Assembly: GCA_030428885.1 (NCBI GenBank)
Contig: JAUIEJ010000011.1
Span: 57,279 to 121,278, forward strand
Source of the DNA: Gemmatimonadota bacterium
GTDB taxonomy: Bacteria > Gemmatimonadota > Gemmatimonadetes > Longimicrobiales > Gaopeijiaceae
DNA length: 64,000 nt
Direction of reading: 5' to 3'
Shown: piece after piece, positions 33,485 through 42,473 of the stretch
Layout of the letters: the number at the start of each line of letters is the position of its first letter
Position numbering within the stretch: the stretch's first letter is position 1
The notes under the pieces: model-generated
The model's input: the letters and a program-made list of their open reading frames with translations, nothing else
Told to the model about the DNA's origin: nothing
Databases searched by the model: none
Position numbers and translations under genes: made by a program

Positions 33485-34714
33485 GTGGCGCCCACCTCCC
33501 TCGCCGGCGACGCCCCCTTCGATCAGGACCCCCGGCGCTGGGGACAACTCGCCCTGGTGTCGGTGGCCCTCCTCCTGGGCATGAGTGCGTGGTTCGCCGC
33601 CACGGCCGTGGGCGCCGACTTCCAGGCCCGGTGGACCCTCCAGCCCGGGCAGGTGGCGTGGCTCACCACCGTGGTCCAGGTGGGGTTCGTGTTGGGCACC
33701 GCCCTGGCCGCCGTCCTCAACCTCGCCGACATCTGGCCCTCGGGGCGCTACTTCGCCGCCTCGGCCTTCCTGGCCGCCGGGGCCAACGCCGCCCTCCTCC
33801 ACGCCCCGTCGCTGGGGGCGGCCCTGGGGCTCCGCTTCCTCACGGGTCTCTTCCTGGCCGGGGTGTATCCCCCCGCCATGAAGATGATGGCCACCTGGTT
33901 CCGGTCGGCCCGGGGCCTGGCCATCGGCACGGTGGTGGGGGCCCTCACCGTGGGAAAGGCGGCGCCGTACCTGCTGAAGGGCCTCGAGGGCTCGGCGGCG
34001 GCGGACCCCGTGATCCTGGGCACGTCGGCCGGGGGCGTGGCGGCGGGTGTCCTGATCCTGGCGGCCTACCGCGACGGGCCCTACCGCTTCGCCCGGCGCC
34101 CCTTCGAGTGGAGCCGGGTGGGGAGGATCCTGCGGCATCGCCCCACCATGCTGGCCACCGGCGGGTACCTGGGCCACATGTGGGAACTCTACGCCGGCTG
34201 GCTCCTGGTCACCCCCTTCTTCGCCGCCGCCCTGGCGGCTCGAGGGGTCCCGGGCCCCGACGCCTCCGCCGCCTTGTGGGGGTTCGCCGTCATCGCCGCC
34301 GGTGGCGGGGGCGCCGTGGCGGCGGGCATCCTGGCCGACCGCTGGGGAAGGGAACGGGTGGCCAACGGAGCCATGGCCGTCTCGGGCGTCTGCTCCCTCA
34401 CCCTGGGCTGGCTGGTGGGGGCGCCTCTCTGGATCGTGGGCCCCCTGGCCCTGGTGTGGGGCGCCACCATCGTGGCCGATTCGGCCCAGTTCAGCGCGGT
34501 GGTCACGGAAGTGGCGCCGAGAGACGCCGTGGGCACGGCCCTGACCCTCCAGACCATGCTCGGCTTCGCCCTCACCGGCGTGTCCATGCAGCTAGGGGTG
34601 GCCGTGGTGGAGCGGGCGGGGTGGGGCCCGGGCCTCTCCCTGCTGGCCCTGGGACCCGTGGCGGGTATTGCATCCATGCGGCGATTGGCCGCCCTGCGGA
34701 GACGAACCGCATGA
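33485..34714 (+). CDS. Major facilitator superfamily transporter
   Basis: Codes for 409 residues, with about 12 hydrophobic segments in two halves and a short central loop (AYRDGPYRFARRPFEWSRVG). The first-half loop 2-3 motif is degenerate; the second half has a DRWGRER motif (ILADRWGRERVANG). The start is GTG 33485, two bases after the proline dehydrogenase stop. A CTG at 33479 overlapping that stop is an alternative. The substrate is not readable. Position between amino-acid genes hints at an amino acid or related organic acid. Its stop overlaps the thrC ATG. Confidence 0.85.
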   Translation: MAPTSLAGDAPFDQDPRRWGQLALVSVALLLGMSAWFAATAVGADFQARWTLQPGQVAWLTTVVQVGFVLGTALAAVLNLADIWPSGRYFAASAFLAAGANAALLHAPSLGAALGLRFLTGLFLAGVYPPAMKMMATWFRSARGLAIGTVVGALTVGKAAPYLLKGLEGSAAADPVILGTSAGGVAAGVLILAAYRDGPYRFARRPFEWSRVGRILRHRPTMLATGGYLGHMWELYAGWLLVTPFFAAALAARGVPGPDASAALWGFAVIAAGGGGAVAAGILADRWGRERVANGAMAVSGVCSLTLGWLVGAPLWIVGPLALVWGATIVADSAQFSAVVTEVAPRDAVGTALTLQTMLGFALTGVSMQLGVAVVERAGWGPGLSLLALGPVAGIASMRRLAALRRRTA

Positions 34715-35988
34715 GGTACCGTTCCACCCGGGGCCACGGCCCCGTCGATCTGGCCACGGCGCTGGTCCAGGGTCTCGCCCCCGACGGGGGCCTCTACCTG
34801 CCCGAGGCGCTGCCCTCCCTGGCCCTCCCGGCGCCCGGGCCCCTCCCCGAGATCGCCCCCGGCGTGCTGGCTCCCTTCCTGCCCCCGGGGTCCGAGGGGT
34901 GGGTGGGGGACGCCCTCTCGTTCGACACCCCCCTTCGGTCCCTGGGCGGCGAGGACCACCTCCTGGACCTCACCCGGGGACCCACGGCCGCCTTCAAGGA
35001 CGTGGGGGCCCGGTTTCTCGCCGCGGCGCTCCAGGCCCTGGCCCCCGCCGAGCCCGGCCGCACCCGCACGGTGCTCGTGGCCACTTCCGGCGACACCGGG
35101 GGGGCCGTGGCGGCGGCCTTCCACGGCCGGCCGGGGCTGCGGGTGGTGGTGCTCTTTCCCGCCGAGGGGGTGTCGCCCCGGCAGCGACGCCAGTTCACTA
35201 CGCTGGGGCACGACGTCACGGCCCTGGGCGTGGACGGCCCCTTCGACGAGTGCCAGCGCCTGGTGAAGGAGGCCCTGGCCGCGCCGGAGCTGGCGGCGGC
35301 CCACCTCCTCACCAGTGCCAACTCCATCAACGTGGGCCGGCTTCTGCCCCAGGCCACCTGGTTCGTGAAGGCCCTGGCCGATCTGGGGCCCGCCGGGAGT
35401 CCCCCGACCTTCGTCGTGCCGTCGGGGAATCTCGGGCATCTCACCGCGGGACTCCTGGCCGACGCCATGTTGGGGGCCGGCGCGGGTTTCGTGGGGGCGG
35501 TGAACGACAACGACGCCTTCCAGGCCTGGCTCCAACACCGCGCCCCGACCCGCGGGGCCACCGTGGCCACGCCGTCCTCGGCCATGGATGTGGGCCGTCC
35601 CAGCAATCTGGAGCGGGTGGAAGCCCTGGTGGCCCGGGATCCGTCGCTCCGGACCCGCCTGGCCGCCGAACGGGTGGGCGCCGACGAGACCCTCGACGAA
35701 ATGGGGCGGCACCATGCCGAATCCGGCCGGTTCGTGGACCCCCACACCGCCGTGGGCCTCGTGGCCCTCCGGCGGCTCCGGGCCCGGGGCGCCCTGGAGG
35801 GCCCCGCCGTGGTCCTCTCCACCGCCGATCCCGGCAAGTTTCCCGATACGGTGCGCCGCGCAACCCATCACGAGCCCCCCATGCCCCCGGCGCTGGCCGG
35901 GCTCGACCAGCGGAAGGAGCGGTGGTCGCCCCTCTCTCCGACCCTCGACGCCCTGGCCGCGGTCCTCCACGGCCTCTCCACACCATGA
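34711..35988 (+). CDS. thrC: Threonine synthase
   Basis: Codes for 425 residues of the class II-like (E. coli/yeast) threonine synthase type, a PLP enzyme turning O-phosphohomoserine into threonine. It opens with MRYRSTRG and includes APDGGLYLPE. The PLP Lys96 is in PTAAFKDVGARFLAAA, SGDTGGAVAAAF follows, and a PLP phosphate site lies near VPSGNLGHLTAGL. ATGA overlap with the MFS gene and again with thrB shows co-translation. Confidence 0.95.
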   Translation: MRYRSTRGHGPVDLATALVQGLAPDGGLYLPEALPSLALPAPGPLPEIAPGVLAPFLPPGSEGWVGDALSFDTPLRSLGGEDHLLDLTRGPTAAFKDVGARFLAAALQALAPAEPGRTRTVLVATSGDTGGAVAAAFHGRPGLRVVVLFPAEGVSPRQRRQFTTLGHDVTALGVDGPFDECQRLVKEALAAPELAAAHLLTSANSINVGRLLPQATWFVKALADLGPAGSPPTFVVPSGNLGHLTAGLLADAMLGAGAGFVGAVNDNDAFQAWLQHRAPTRGATVATPSSAMDVGRPSNLERVEALVARDPSLRTRLAAERVGADETLDEMGRHHAESGRFVDPHTAVGLVALRRLRARGALEGPAVVLSTADPGKFPDTVRRATHHEPPMPPALAGLDQRKERWSPLSPTLDALAAVLHGLSTP

Positions 35989-36956
35989 TCGCGCCCCTCG
36001 AGCCGCTCCGTCTGGTCGTTCCCGCCTCCACCTCCAACCTGGGCCCGGGCTACGACGTGCTGGGCCTCGCCCTGGATCGGCGCCTCACCGTGGTATGGCA
36101 CCCCGGCGACGAGCCCCTGAGCGTCCGACTGACCGGGAGCCTGGAGGGGGTGGAGCCCGGGAGCGATCTCGTGCATCGGACCCTGGCCGCGGCACTGGAG
36201 GCGAATGTCGCCGAACTCGGCGGCGTTCTGGAGGTGGCTTCGGACGTGCCCGTGGCCCGGGGCCTGGGTTCGTCGGCGGCGGCCCGCTCGGCGGGGGAGA
36301 TCCTGGCCCGGGCCGTCCGGGCCCCGGCCCTGGTCCGGGTGGGCCCTGCGGCGGGACCCGCTCGGGTGACGCCCACGGCCCGGGAGGCGCTGCTGGGCGC
36401 CGTGTCCCGGGCCGAGGGGCACCCCGACAACGCCGTGCCCACCCTGGTGGGCGGCTTCGTGGCGGCCTCCCTCGACGACGGGGAGGTGCGGTGGACCCCC
36501 ATGCCGTTCAGCCCGTCGGTAGGCATGGCCTACGGCGCGCCCGGGGTGGAGGTCCGGACCGACGATGCCCGCCGGGTGCTCCCCGCCTCGCTGCCCCACG
36601 GCGACGCCGTGGCCAACGGCGCCCGCCTCGCCATGCTCCTTTCGGGTCTGGCCCGGGGCGACGGCGACGCCATCGCCTGGGGACTCCGGGACCGCCTCCA
36701 CGTGCCGTGGCGGTGGTCGCTGGTGCCCGAGGCCGACGCCGCCGAGGCCGCGGCCCGGTCGGAAGGGGCGTGGGGCGTCACCCTATCGGGCAGCGGCTCG
36801 GGGCTCCTGGCCTTCGCGCCGCCGGAGCGGACCGCCGCCGTGGCCGCCGCCATGGACCGCGCCTTCGCCCGGGTCGACGCCCCGGGCCGCCGGTGGGCGT
36901 TTCCCGTGAAACGGGCCCTGGTGGGCGCCACGGTGGTGGGAGCCGAGGGGGAGTAG
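35985..36956 (+). CDS. thrB: Homoserine kinase
   Basis: Codes for 323 residues of the GHMP kinase family, making O-phosphohomoserine for ThrC. Visible motifs are VVPASTSNLGPGYDVLGLAL at the N-terminus, the ATP-binding GHMP loop PVARGLGSSAAARSAGE (about 88-104), EGHPDNAVPTLVGGF, and a late Gly-rich loop GVTLSGSGSGLLAF. It overlaps thrC by four bases. The order thrC-thrB is the reverse of E. coli. Homoserine dehydrogenase and aspartokinase genes are not present here. Confidence 0.94.
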   Translation: MIAPLEPLRLVVPASTSNLGPGYDVLGLALDRRLTVVWHPGDEPLSVRLTGSLEGVEPGSDLVHRTLAAALEANVAELGGVLEVASDVPVARGLGSSAAARSAGEILARAVRAPALVRVGPAAGPARVTPTAREALLGAVSRAEGHPDNAVPTLVGGFVAASLDDGEVRWTPMPFSPSVGMAYGAPGVEVRTDDARRVLPASLPHGDAVANGARLAMLLSGLARGDGDAIAWGLRDRLHVPWRWSLVPEADAAEAAARSEGAWGVTLSGSGSGLLAFAPPERTAAVAAAMDRAFARVDAPGRRWAFPVKRALVGATVVGAEGE

Positions 36957-37030
36957 CCGGCGCGCGGGACGTCGCTCCCCGTCGGGGGGCCGCCTGCCCC
37001 CAAGTCTCCCCAACGGCCTGCCCGCCCCGA

Positions 37031-37174
37031 GGATTGTCGAGTTGGGGGCGCGGGAGCGCCCCCAATCGTCCACAACCCGCGGTGATCCCCGCCGTCCGGG
37101 TGACTTGATGCGGAATAGCGCCCCCGAATCACCACAACGGCCCGGGTCCACCGGCTTGGGGTGGGTTGGGGGCG
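37031..37174. repeat. Four copies of a REP-like motif in two inverted pairs
   Basis: A roughly 20-base motif beginning CGCCCCC(A/G)A and ending near CCACAA occurs four times in the gap after thrB. Copies are at 37031-37051 (minus), 37057-37076 (plus), 37119-37138 (plus) and 37155-37174 (minus). The first two face each other, giving a perfect nine-base stem (37042-37050 with 37057-37065) and a six-base loop. The last two pair over about 15 of 19 positions. It could be a REP/BIME-like element or a strong transcript end. No transposase is near. Confidence 0.5.
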
Positions 37175-37225
37175 TTCGGACCGCCGCAGGCCGGCCGGGC
37201 GTGAGGGCCTTGGGAAAGGCGGGGG

Positions 37226-37621
37226 CTACCGCCGCACCGACAGGTTGGAGAACCGCAGCTCGGGGGAGAGGTCCAGAACCAGGCGTTCGCCCCGGTTCAC
37301 GAGCACCGTGGGCGACTGGTAGCGGGCCCGGCCGCCCAGGGCCTGGGCGAGGATCCCCACCTGTCCCTGTCCCGAAAACCGGGCCCGTTCCACATCGAAG
37401 CGGGCGAACCCGCCGCTGGTGACCACCCCGAGGCGCACCGTGGTGGCGTCGCGCACCAGGAAGATCTCGAAGTCGCCGGGATTGTCGTTCTGGACCTCCA
37501 CCCGAAGCCCCCCGTCGGCCCGTGCGGCTTCGGTGCCGGACTCGGGAGCCTGGGCCGTGGCGCAGGCTCCTGCGAAGGCGACGGCGGCGAGGAGGGGAGC
37601 GATGCGAGCGAGGCGGCGCAT
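37226..37621 (-). CDS. Small lipoprotein of unknown function
   Basis: Codes for 131 residues. It begins with a lipoprotein signal (MRRLARIAPLLAAVAF, lipobox AGAC). After a short linker it has a strand-rich domain: LRVEVQNDNPGDFEIFLV, RLGVVTSGGFARFDV and LVLDLSPELRFSNLSVRR. This all-beta pattern resembles a small Ig- or transthyretin-like fold, but the family is not named. GGAG lies nine bases before the ATG. Longer in-frame starts upstream would hide the lipobox and are rejected. It is monocistronic, and 86 bases separate it from the transporter gene upstream. Confidence 0.7.
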   Translation of the reverse strand: MRRLARIAPLLAAVAFAGACATAQAPESGTEAARADGGLRVEVQNDNPGDFEIFLVRDATTVRLGVVTSGGFARFDVERARFSGQGQVGILAQALGGRARYQSPTVLVNRGERLVLDLSPELRFSNLSVRR

Positions 37622-37707
37622 GATGGCGACTCCGATGAGGGGAGTGATGCCTGTGGTACGCCTGCGGCCCACCCCCGGGTCCCCGAACCGCGTAACCATT
37701 CCCGGCC

Positions 37708-39348
37708 TCAGCCCCCGTCCTCCAACCCCCTGGGCGTGGCCCACCGTTCCACGACCTGGAGTCCCCCATCCACGAGAAGCGCCAGCGCCGCGGCGGGCAG
37801 CGCTCCCGAGAGGATCCGTCGGGTATCGGAGAGGGCGAGTCCGGCCACGATGGGGTCCCCCAGACCCCCGGCGCCGATGAAGGCCGCCAGGGTCGCCGTT
37901 CCCACGTTGATGACGGCGGCGGTGCGGATTCCCGCCAGGATCACCGGCGCGGCCAGGGGGAGCCGCACCCGCAACAGCACCTGGACCGGGGTCATGCCCA
38001 GGGCCCGGGCCGCCGCCACCGCCACCGGATCGGCGTCCCGCACCCCCGTGTAGGTGTTCCGGACGATGGGGAAGAGGGAGTACAGGAAGAGGGCCACCAC
38101 CGCCGGCACCACCCCGATGCCCAACAGCGGGATCATGAACGCCAACAACGCGATACCCGGAATCGTCTGAAGCAGTCCCACACCTCGGATCACCCCCTCC
38201 GCCCCCCGGCGCAGCCGCTCCAGGAGGAGTCCCAGAGGCAGGGCCACCACGAGCGCCAGGATCAGCGATCCCGCCACCAGTTGGAGGTGCCGCAGGGTGA
38301 GCGTGAAGGTCTCGCCGCGGCGGGCCCAGAGATAGGCGGCGAAGCCCGATGCGGCACCGCTTCCGGTCCCGGCCGCGTCCGGGGCTCCCCCCTCCACCAG
38401 CCCCAGCTCCACCAGCAGGTCCTCGGCCACCACCGCCGGATCCACCCCCTCCACCTCCACCCGTTCGTTGGCCCGGCGCATGAGGGCCTCGTCGAGGCGG
38501 CCCGCCAACTCGGTCAACGCCGCCACGGCCCGGGGATTCGCCTCGGCCAACCCCGGGGCCACCAACGGCGCGGCCTCGTAGGGCGGAAAGAAGCCCCCGT
38601 CGTCGGCCAACACCACCAGATCGTACCGGGCGATGGCGCCGTCGGTGGAGTAGCCGTCGATGACGTCCACCTCGCCCTCGGCCAGGGCCCGGTACTTCAC
38701 CGCCTGCAGAAGGGGCCGCACCTCGCCGGGCTCGAGACCGTAGGCCCGACGCAGCCCCTCGAGGCCGTCGGCCCGTCCGATGAAGTCGGGGCTGAAGCCC
38801 GCCACCAGGCCGTCGGCCACCCGGGCCAGGTCGGAGAGGGTCGCCAATTCCAGGGAATCGGCCGTGGCCCGGCGCACCGACACGGCGTAGGTGTTCTCGA
38901 AGCCCAGGGGCGGGAGCCAGCGCACGCCCCAGCGGTCGCGGAAGACCCGGCTCACCCGCCGGTACACGGTGCCGGCGTCGCCCTGGGGGCTCTCGCCCAG
39001 GATCGCCAGCAGCCCGGTGCCCGTGTATTCGGGGTACACGTCGATGGCCCCGGTGCGCAGCGCCTCGAAGGCGATCTCGGTGGCGCCCAGCCCCGGGCGT
39101 CGGTCCACGGCCACGCCCCGGGCCTCCAGCAGGGCCGCGAAGAGCTCGGCCAGCACGTACGATTCGCCGAAGGGCTTCGACGCCACCACCACGGGGGCCC
39201 CGGCGTCGGACGGCGGCTCCTGAATCGCCGCCGCCGGGGCCGCGGCCGCCCCCCGCGGCGCGGCCAGCACGACGGCGGCGGCCACCGCCACCACGACGCC
39301 CAGCACCGCCCCGGGAGGGCCCACGCGCCGGCCCACCCCGGCCCTCAC
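37708..39348 (-). CDS. Fused substrate-binding and permease protein of an OpuC/EgtU-type ABC transporter
   Basis: Codes for 546 residues from GTG 39348. An N-terminal signal anchor (about 10-35) is followed by an OpuAC/ProX-type binding domain (about 50-320) with VVVASKPFGESYVLAELFA, GLGATEIAFEALRTGAIDVY and PEYTGTGLLAI. The permease domain follows (about 345-535) with six hydrophobic segments and the family loop RALGMTPVQVLLRVRLPLAAPVI. Fusions of these two parts are known, but usually with the permease first; here the order is reversed. It overlaps the ATPase gene by four bases and lies divergent from egtB. The classic substrates are betaine-like quaternary amines. Linkage argues for ergothioneine, itself a trimethylammonium betaine. 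Confidence 0.85.
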   Translation of the reverse strand: MRAGVGRRVGPPGAVLGVVVAVAAAVVLAAPRGAAAAPAAAIQEPPSDAGAPVVVASKPFGESYVLAELFAALLEARGVAVDRRPGLGATEIAFEALRTGAIDVYPEYTGTGLLAILGESPQGDAGTVYRRVSRVFRDRWGVRWLPPLGFENTYAVSVRRATADSLELATLSDLARVADGLVAGFSPDFIGRADGLEGLRRAYGLEPGEVRPLLQAVKYRALAEGEVDVIDGYSTDGAIARYDLVVLADDGGFFPPYEAAPLVAPGLAEANPRAVAALTELAGRLDEALMRRANERVEVEGVDPAVVAEDLLVELGLVEGGAPDAAGTGSGAASGFAAYLWARRGETFTLTLRHLQLVAGSLILALVVALPLGLLLERLRRGAEGVIRGVGLLQTIPGIALLAFMIPLLGIGVVPAVVALFLYSLFPIVRNTYTGVRDADPVAVAAARALGMTPVQVLLRVRLPLAAPVILAGIRTAAVINVGTATLAAFIGAGGLGDPIVAGLALSDTRRILSGALPAAALALLVDGGLQVVERWATPRGLEDGG

Positions 39349-40118
39349 GCCCCCACCCCCGCCCGATCCAGCAGCGCCGCGACGTAGCCCTCCCGGGGGT
39401 GGGCCAGGAGCTCGGCAGGCGGGGCCACCTGGAGGATCTCCCCGGCCCGAAGCACGGCGATCTCGTCGGCCAGGGCCACGGCTTCCCGCAGGTCGTGGGT
39501 CACCAACAGCGCGCTGAACGAGCGGGCGCGGCGCAGGTCGGCGAAGAGGCGCTGCACGTCGCTGCGGGTGAGGGCGTCCAGCGCCCCGAAGGGTTCGTCC
39601 AGGAGCACGATGTCGGGCTCGGCGGCCAGCGCCCGGGCCAGCGCCACCCGTTGGCGTTGCCCGCCCGAGAGGCGCCGGGGCCACCGCGCTGCGAAGTCGG
39701 TGGGCGGCAGGCCCACCTGGTCCAGGCACGTTCGGCCCCGTTCCAGGGCGTCGTCCAGCCCCAGGAGACGGGGCACCAGCGCCACGTTGCCCAGGACCGT
39801 CCAGTGGGGCAGGAGGCCGCCGTGCTGGGGCACGTACCCGATGCTCCGGCGCAGGGCGTCGGGCGGCTCCTGCGAAACGTCCCGGCCCCGGACCCGCACG
39901 GTGCCCGCGTCGGGCGTGACCAGGCGGTTGAAGCAGCGCAGCAGGGTCGACTTTCCCGATCCGCTCTCGCCCACCAGCACCGTGCAGCGTTCGGCGGGGA
40001 CCCGGAGATCGACGCCGGCCAGGGCCACCGTGGCACCGAACGTGCATTTCACGTTCGCCGCCTCCAACGCCGGGGGCGTCACCGGCGAATCCCGTTCCCT
40101 GGAACCGCCTGCCGCCAC
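39345..40118 (-). CDS. ABC transporter ATP-binding protein, OpuCA/EgtV type
   Basis: Codes for 257 residues. It has Walker A VGESGSGKST, Q-loop YVPQHGGLLPHWTVLGNV, signature LSGGQRQRVALARA, Walker B IVLLDEPFGALDALTR and His switch LLVTHDLREA, all typical of the quaternary-amine importer subfamily. It ends about residue 257 without the CBS pair that gives OpuA/OpuC their osmotic control. The start is GTG 40118, or GTG 40082; neither has a strong ribosome binding site. It is divergent from egtB across a 56-base gap, so the two units may share control. Confidence 0.88.
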   Translation of the reverse strand: MAAGGSRERDSPVTPPALEAANVKCTFGATVALAGVDLRVPAERCTVLVGESGSGKSTLLRCFNRLVTPDAGTVRVRGRDVSQEPPDALRRSIGYVPQHGGLLPHWTVLGNVALVPRLLGLDDALERGRTCLDQVGLPPTDFAARWPRRLSGGQRQRVALARALAAEPDIVLLDEPFGALDALTRSDVQRLFADLRRARSFSALLVTHDLREAVALADEIAVLRAGEILQVAPPAELLAHPREGYVAALLDRAGVGA

Positions 40119-40174
40119 CGGGGATTCAAACGGAGTCCGCGCCCCCGCGCCCTCTCTCCTCGCATCGATTCACC

Positions 40175-41500
40175 ATGTCCTTGCATCCCGGGCGCCCCCT
40201 GTCGGCCTCCGAAATCGCCGAGCTCCTTCTCGAAGCCCGGAGCCGGACCCTCCTCCTCGTGGCCCCGCTGGACGACGACGACCTCCGCATCCAGCACGAC
40301 CCCCTCATGAGTCCCATCGTCTGGGACCTGGGCCACATCGCCCACTTCGAGGAAGTCTGGCTCCTGGAGAACATCGAAGGCGACGCCCCGGGACGCGAGG
40401 GCCTCCGGGGCATGTACGACCCCTTCCGGAACCCCCGGGCCACCCGGGCGGGCCTCGATCTTCCCCGGCGCCGCGACGCCTTCGCCTACATGGGAGCGGT
40501 CCGGGAGCGGGTGCTCCACGGCCTGTCCGACCTCGACCTCGCCGGCGGCTCCTCGCGTCTGCTCCGCGACGGGTTCGTCTTCCGCATGGTGCTCCAGCAC
40601 GAGTACCAGCACGACGAGACCATTCTCCAGACGCTCCAGCTCAAGCAGGGGACTCCGTATCCGGCCCCTCGAGCCGTGGGACTCCCGGCGGGCCCCCCGG
40701 ACGGGTCCGGCGACGCCGCCATGGTGCGGGTGGAGGGCGGCCGATTCCCCCTCGGCACCGACGACGAGAGCGAAGCCTACGACAACGAGCGCCCGGCCCA
40801 CGCCGTGGAGCTGTCGTCGTTCGAGATCGACCGGCATCCCGTCACCAACGCCCGGTGGCTCGAGTTCATGGGCGACGGCGGCTACGACCGGCCCGAGGTG
40901 TGGAGCGACGCCGGATGGGCGTGGCGCACCGAGGCAGGGCTCGAGGCCCCGAAATACTGGGCGCGCCGCGACGACGGGTGGTGGCAGCGGGTCATGGACG
41001 TGGAGCGGCCGGTGGATCCGTCCCGGCCCGTTTGTCACGTCGGCTACTGGGAGGCCGACGCCTTCGCCCGCTGGGCCGGCAAGCGGCTTCCCACCGAGGC
41101 CGAATGGGAGGTGGCGGCGCTCTGGGACCCCGCCGCAGGCCGCATGCGCCGCTACCCGTGGGGCGACGATCCCCCCACGCCCCTGGTGGCCAACATCGAC
41201 CAGTTGGCCTTCGACACGGCCCCCGTGGGCGCGTATCCCGCCGGGGCGTCCCCCAGCGGGTGCCTGGGAATGATCGGCGACGTCTGGGAGTGGACCTCCA
41301 GCCCCTTCACGGGCTACCCGGGCTACGAGACGTTCCCCTATCCCGAGTATTCCGAGGTGTTCTTCGGCGACGAATACCGGGTGCTGCGAGGCGGATCCTG
41401 GGCCACACGGGCCGGGGCCGTCCGGGGCACCTTCCGGAACTGGGACTACCCCATTCGCCGCCAGATCTACTCCGGCCTGCGGTGCGCCCGCCATGTCTGA
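40175..41500 (+). CDS. egtB: Ergothioneine biosynthesis sulfoxide synthase EgtB
   Basis: Codes for 441 residues. This non-haem iron enzyme joins a cysteine-containing thiol to hercynine with O2. The N-terminal DinB-type domain supplies the three iron His: His54 in VWDLGHIAHFEE, and His142 and His146 in LQHEYQHDETIL. The C-terminal formylglycine-generating-enzyme-like domain (about 175-435) has VGYWEADAFARWAGKRLPTE, WEWTSSPFTGY and the end motif GTFRNWDYPIRRQIYSGLRC. egtA and egtC homologues in the same locus suggest gamma-glutamylcysteine as the sulfur donor. It overlaps egtD by eight bases. Confidence 0.95.
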   Translation: MSLHPGRPLSASEIAELLLEARSRTLLLVAPLDDDDLRIQHDPLMSPIVWDLGHIAHFEEVWLLENIEGDAPGREGLRGMYDPFRNPRATRAGLDLPRRRDAFAYMGAVRERVLHGLSDLDLAGGSSRLLRDGFVFRMVLQHEYQHDETILQTLQLKQGTPYPAPRAVGLPAGPPDGSGDAAMVRVEGGRFPLGTDDESEAYDNERPAHAVELSSFEIDRHPVTNARWLEFMGDGGYDRPEVWSDAGWAWRTEAGLEAPKYWARRDDGWWQRVMDVERPVDPSRPVCHVGYWEADAFARWAGKRLPTEAEWEVAALWDPAAGRMRRYPWGDDPPTPLVANIDQLAFDTAPVGAYPAGASPSGCLGMIGDVWEWTSSPFTGYPGYETFPYPEYSEVFFGDEYRVLRGGSWATRAGAVRGTFRNWDYPIRRQIYSGLRCARHV

Positions 41501-42473
41501 GGCCGCCGCCCGCAGGGAAGGGGGGGAAGATCCCTCCGTGGCCCGCCTCCGGGACGAGGTGTGGGAGCGCCTGAATCGGCGCGTGCTTTCGTCCCGCTGG
41601 TTCTACGACCGGCGTGGCTCGGAGCTCTTCGAAGCCATCACGAGGCTTCCCGAGTACTACCCGACCCGCACCGAGCTCGCTCTCCTGGAGGCCGGGGCCC
41701 GGGAGTGGATGGGCCGGCTTCGGCCCGGGGTGTTCGTGGAACTGGGGGCGGGAAGCGCCCGGAAGACCCGGGTGCTCCTGGACGCCCTCCAGGAGCGGCG
41801 TCCCGGGGCCGTCTACGTGCCCCTGGACGTCAGCGCCGAGTTTCTCGAAGCCACGGCGGCCGAGCTTCGCGTCGAATACCCCGACCTTCGCATCGAGCCC
41901 GAGGTGGGCGATCTGACCCGGCCCCTGGTGCTGGAGCGCCACGGCGAGCCCCCGACCCTCTTCGCCTTCCTGGGGAGCACCCTGGGCAACTTCCCGCCGC
42001 CGGCGGCGGTGAGCGTGCTCCGCCACGTCCATGACGCCATGGCCCCGGGCGACATCTTCCTCCTGGGCGCCGATCTGCGCCCGGGTCCGGGCAAGACGGT
42101 GGAGGAGCTGGAGGCCGCGTACGACGACGCCCAGGGCATCACGGCCGACTTCAACCGCAACATGCTCAGGGTCTTGAACCACCGGACCGGAACCGATTTC
42201 GAGCCCGAAGCGTGGCTCCATCGGGCCTTCTACGACGCCGACGCCGGGTGGATCGAGATGCACCTCGTCACGCCGGAAGGGGCCGAGATCACCGTGCCGG
42301 GACGGGGCACGGTCCGCCTGGCCCCGGGCGAGTCCCTGCGCACCGAGGTGTCGAGCAAGTACGATCGGCCCACCCTGGACGGTCTCTTCGGCGCCGCCGA
42401 TCTGGAGATCGTGGAATGGGTCACCGACCCGCGACAGCGCTACGCCATGGTCTTCGCCCGCCGGGCCTCGTGA
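41493..42473 (+). CDS. egtD: L-histidine N-alpha-methyltransferase
   Basis: Codes for 326 residues. It trimethylates histidine to hercynine with three SAM, the first committed step of ergothioneine synthesis. Family motifs visible are SSRWFYDRRGSELFEAITRL, PEYYPTRTE, the SAM loop FVELGAGSARKTRVLLDAL (about 81-99), FAFLGSTLGNF, and the C-terminal SSKYDRPTLDGLF, which contributes to histidine binding. Its length matches the roughly 320-residue family. The stop overlaps the GTG of egtA. Confidence 0.95.
   Translation: MSEAAARREGGEDPSVARLRDEVWERLNRRVLSSRWFYDRRGSELFEAITRLPEYYPTRTELALLEAGAREWMGRLRPGVFVELGAGSARKTRVLLDALQERRPGAVYVPLDVSAEFLEATAAELRVEYPDLRIEPEVGDLTRPLVLERHGEPPTLFAFLGSTLGNFPPPAAVSVLRHVHDAMAPGDIFLLGADLRPGPGKTVEELEAAYDDAQGITADFNRNMLRVLNHRTGTDFEPEAWLHRAFYDADAGWIEMHLVTPEGAEITVPGRGTVRLAPGESLRTEVSSKYDRPTLDGLFGAADLEIVEWVTDPRQRYAMVFARRAS

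Noticed and set aside
33320..34177. Minus-strand frame overlapping proline dehydrogenase and the MFS gene
   Set aside because: Antisense shadow; the plus strand carries family motifs throughout.
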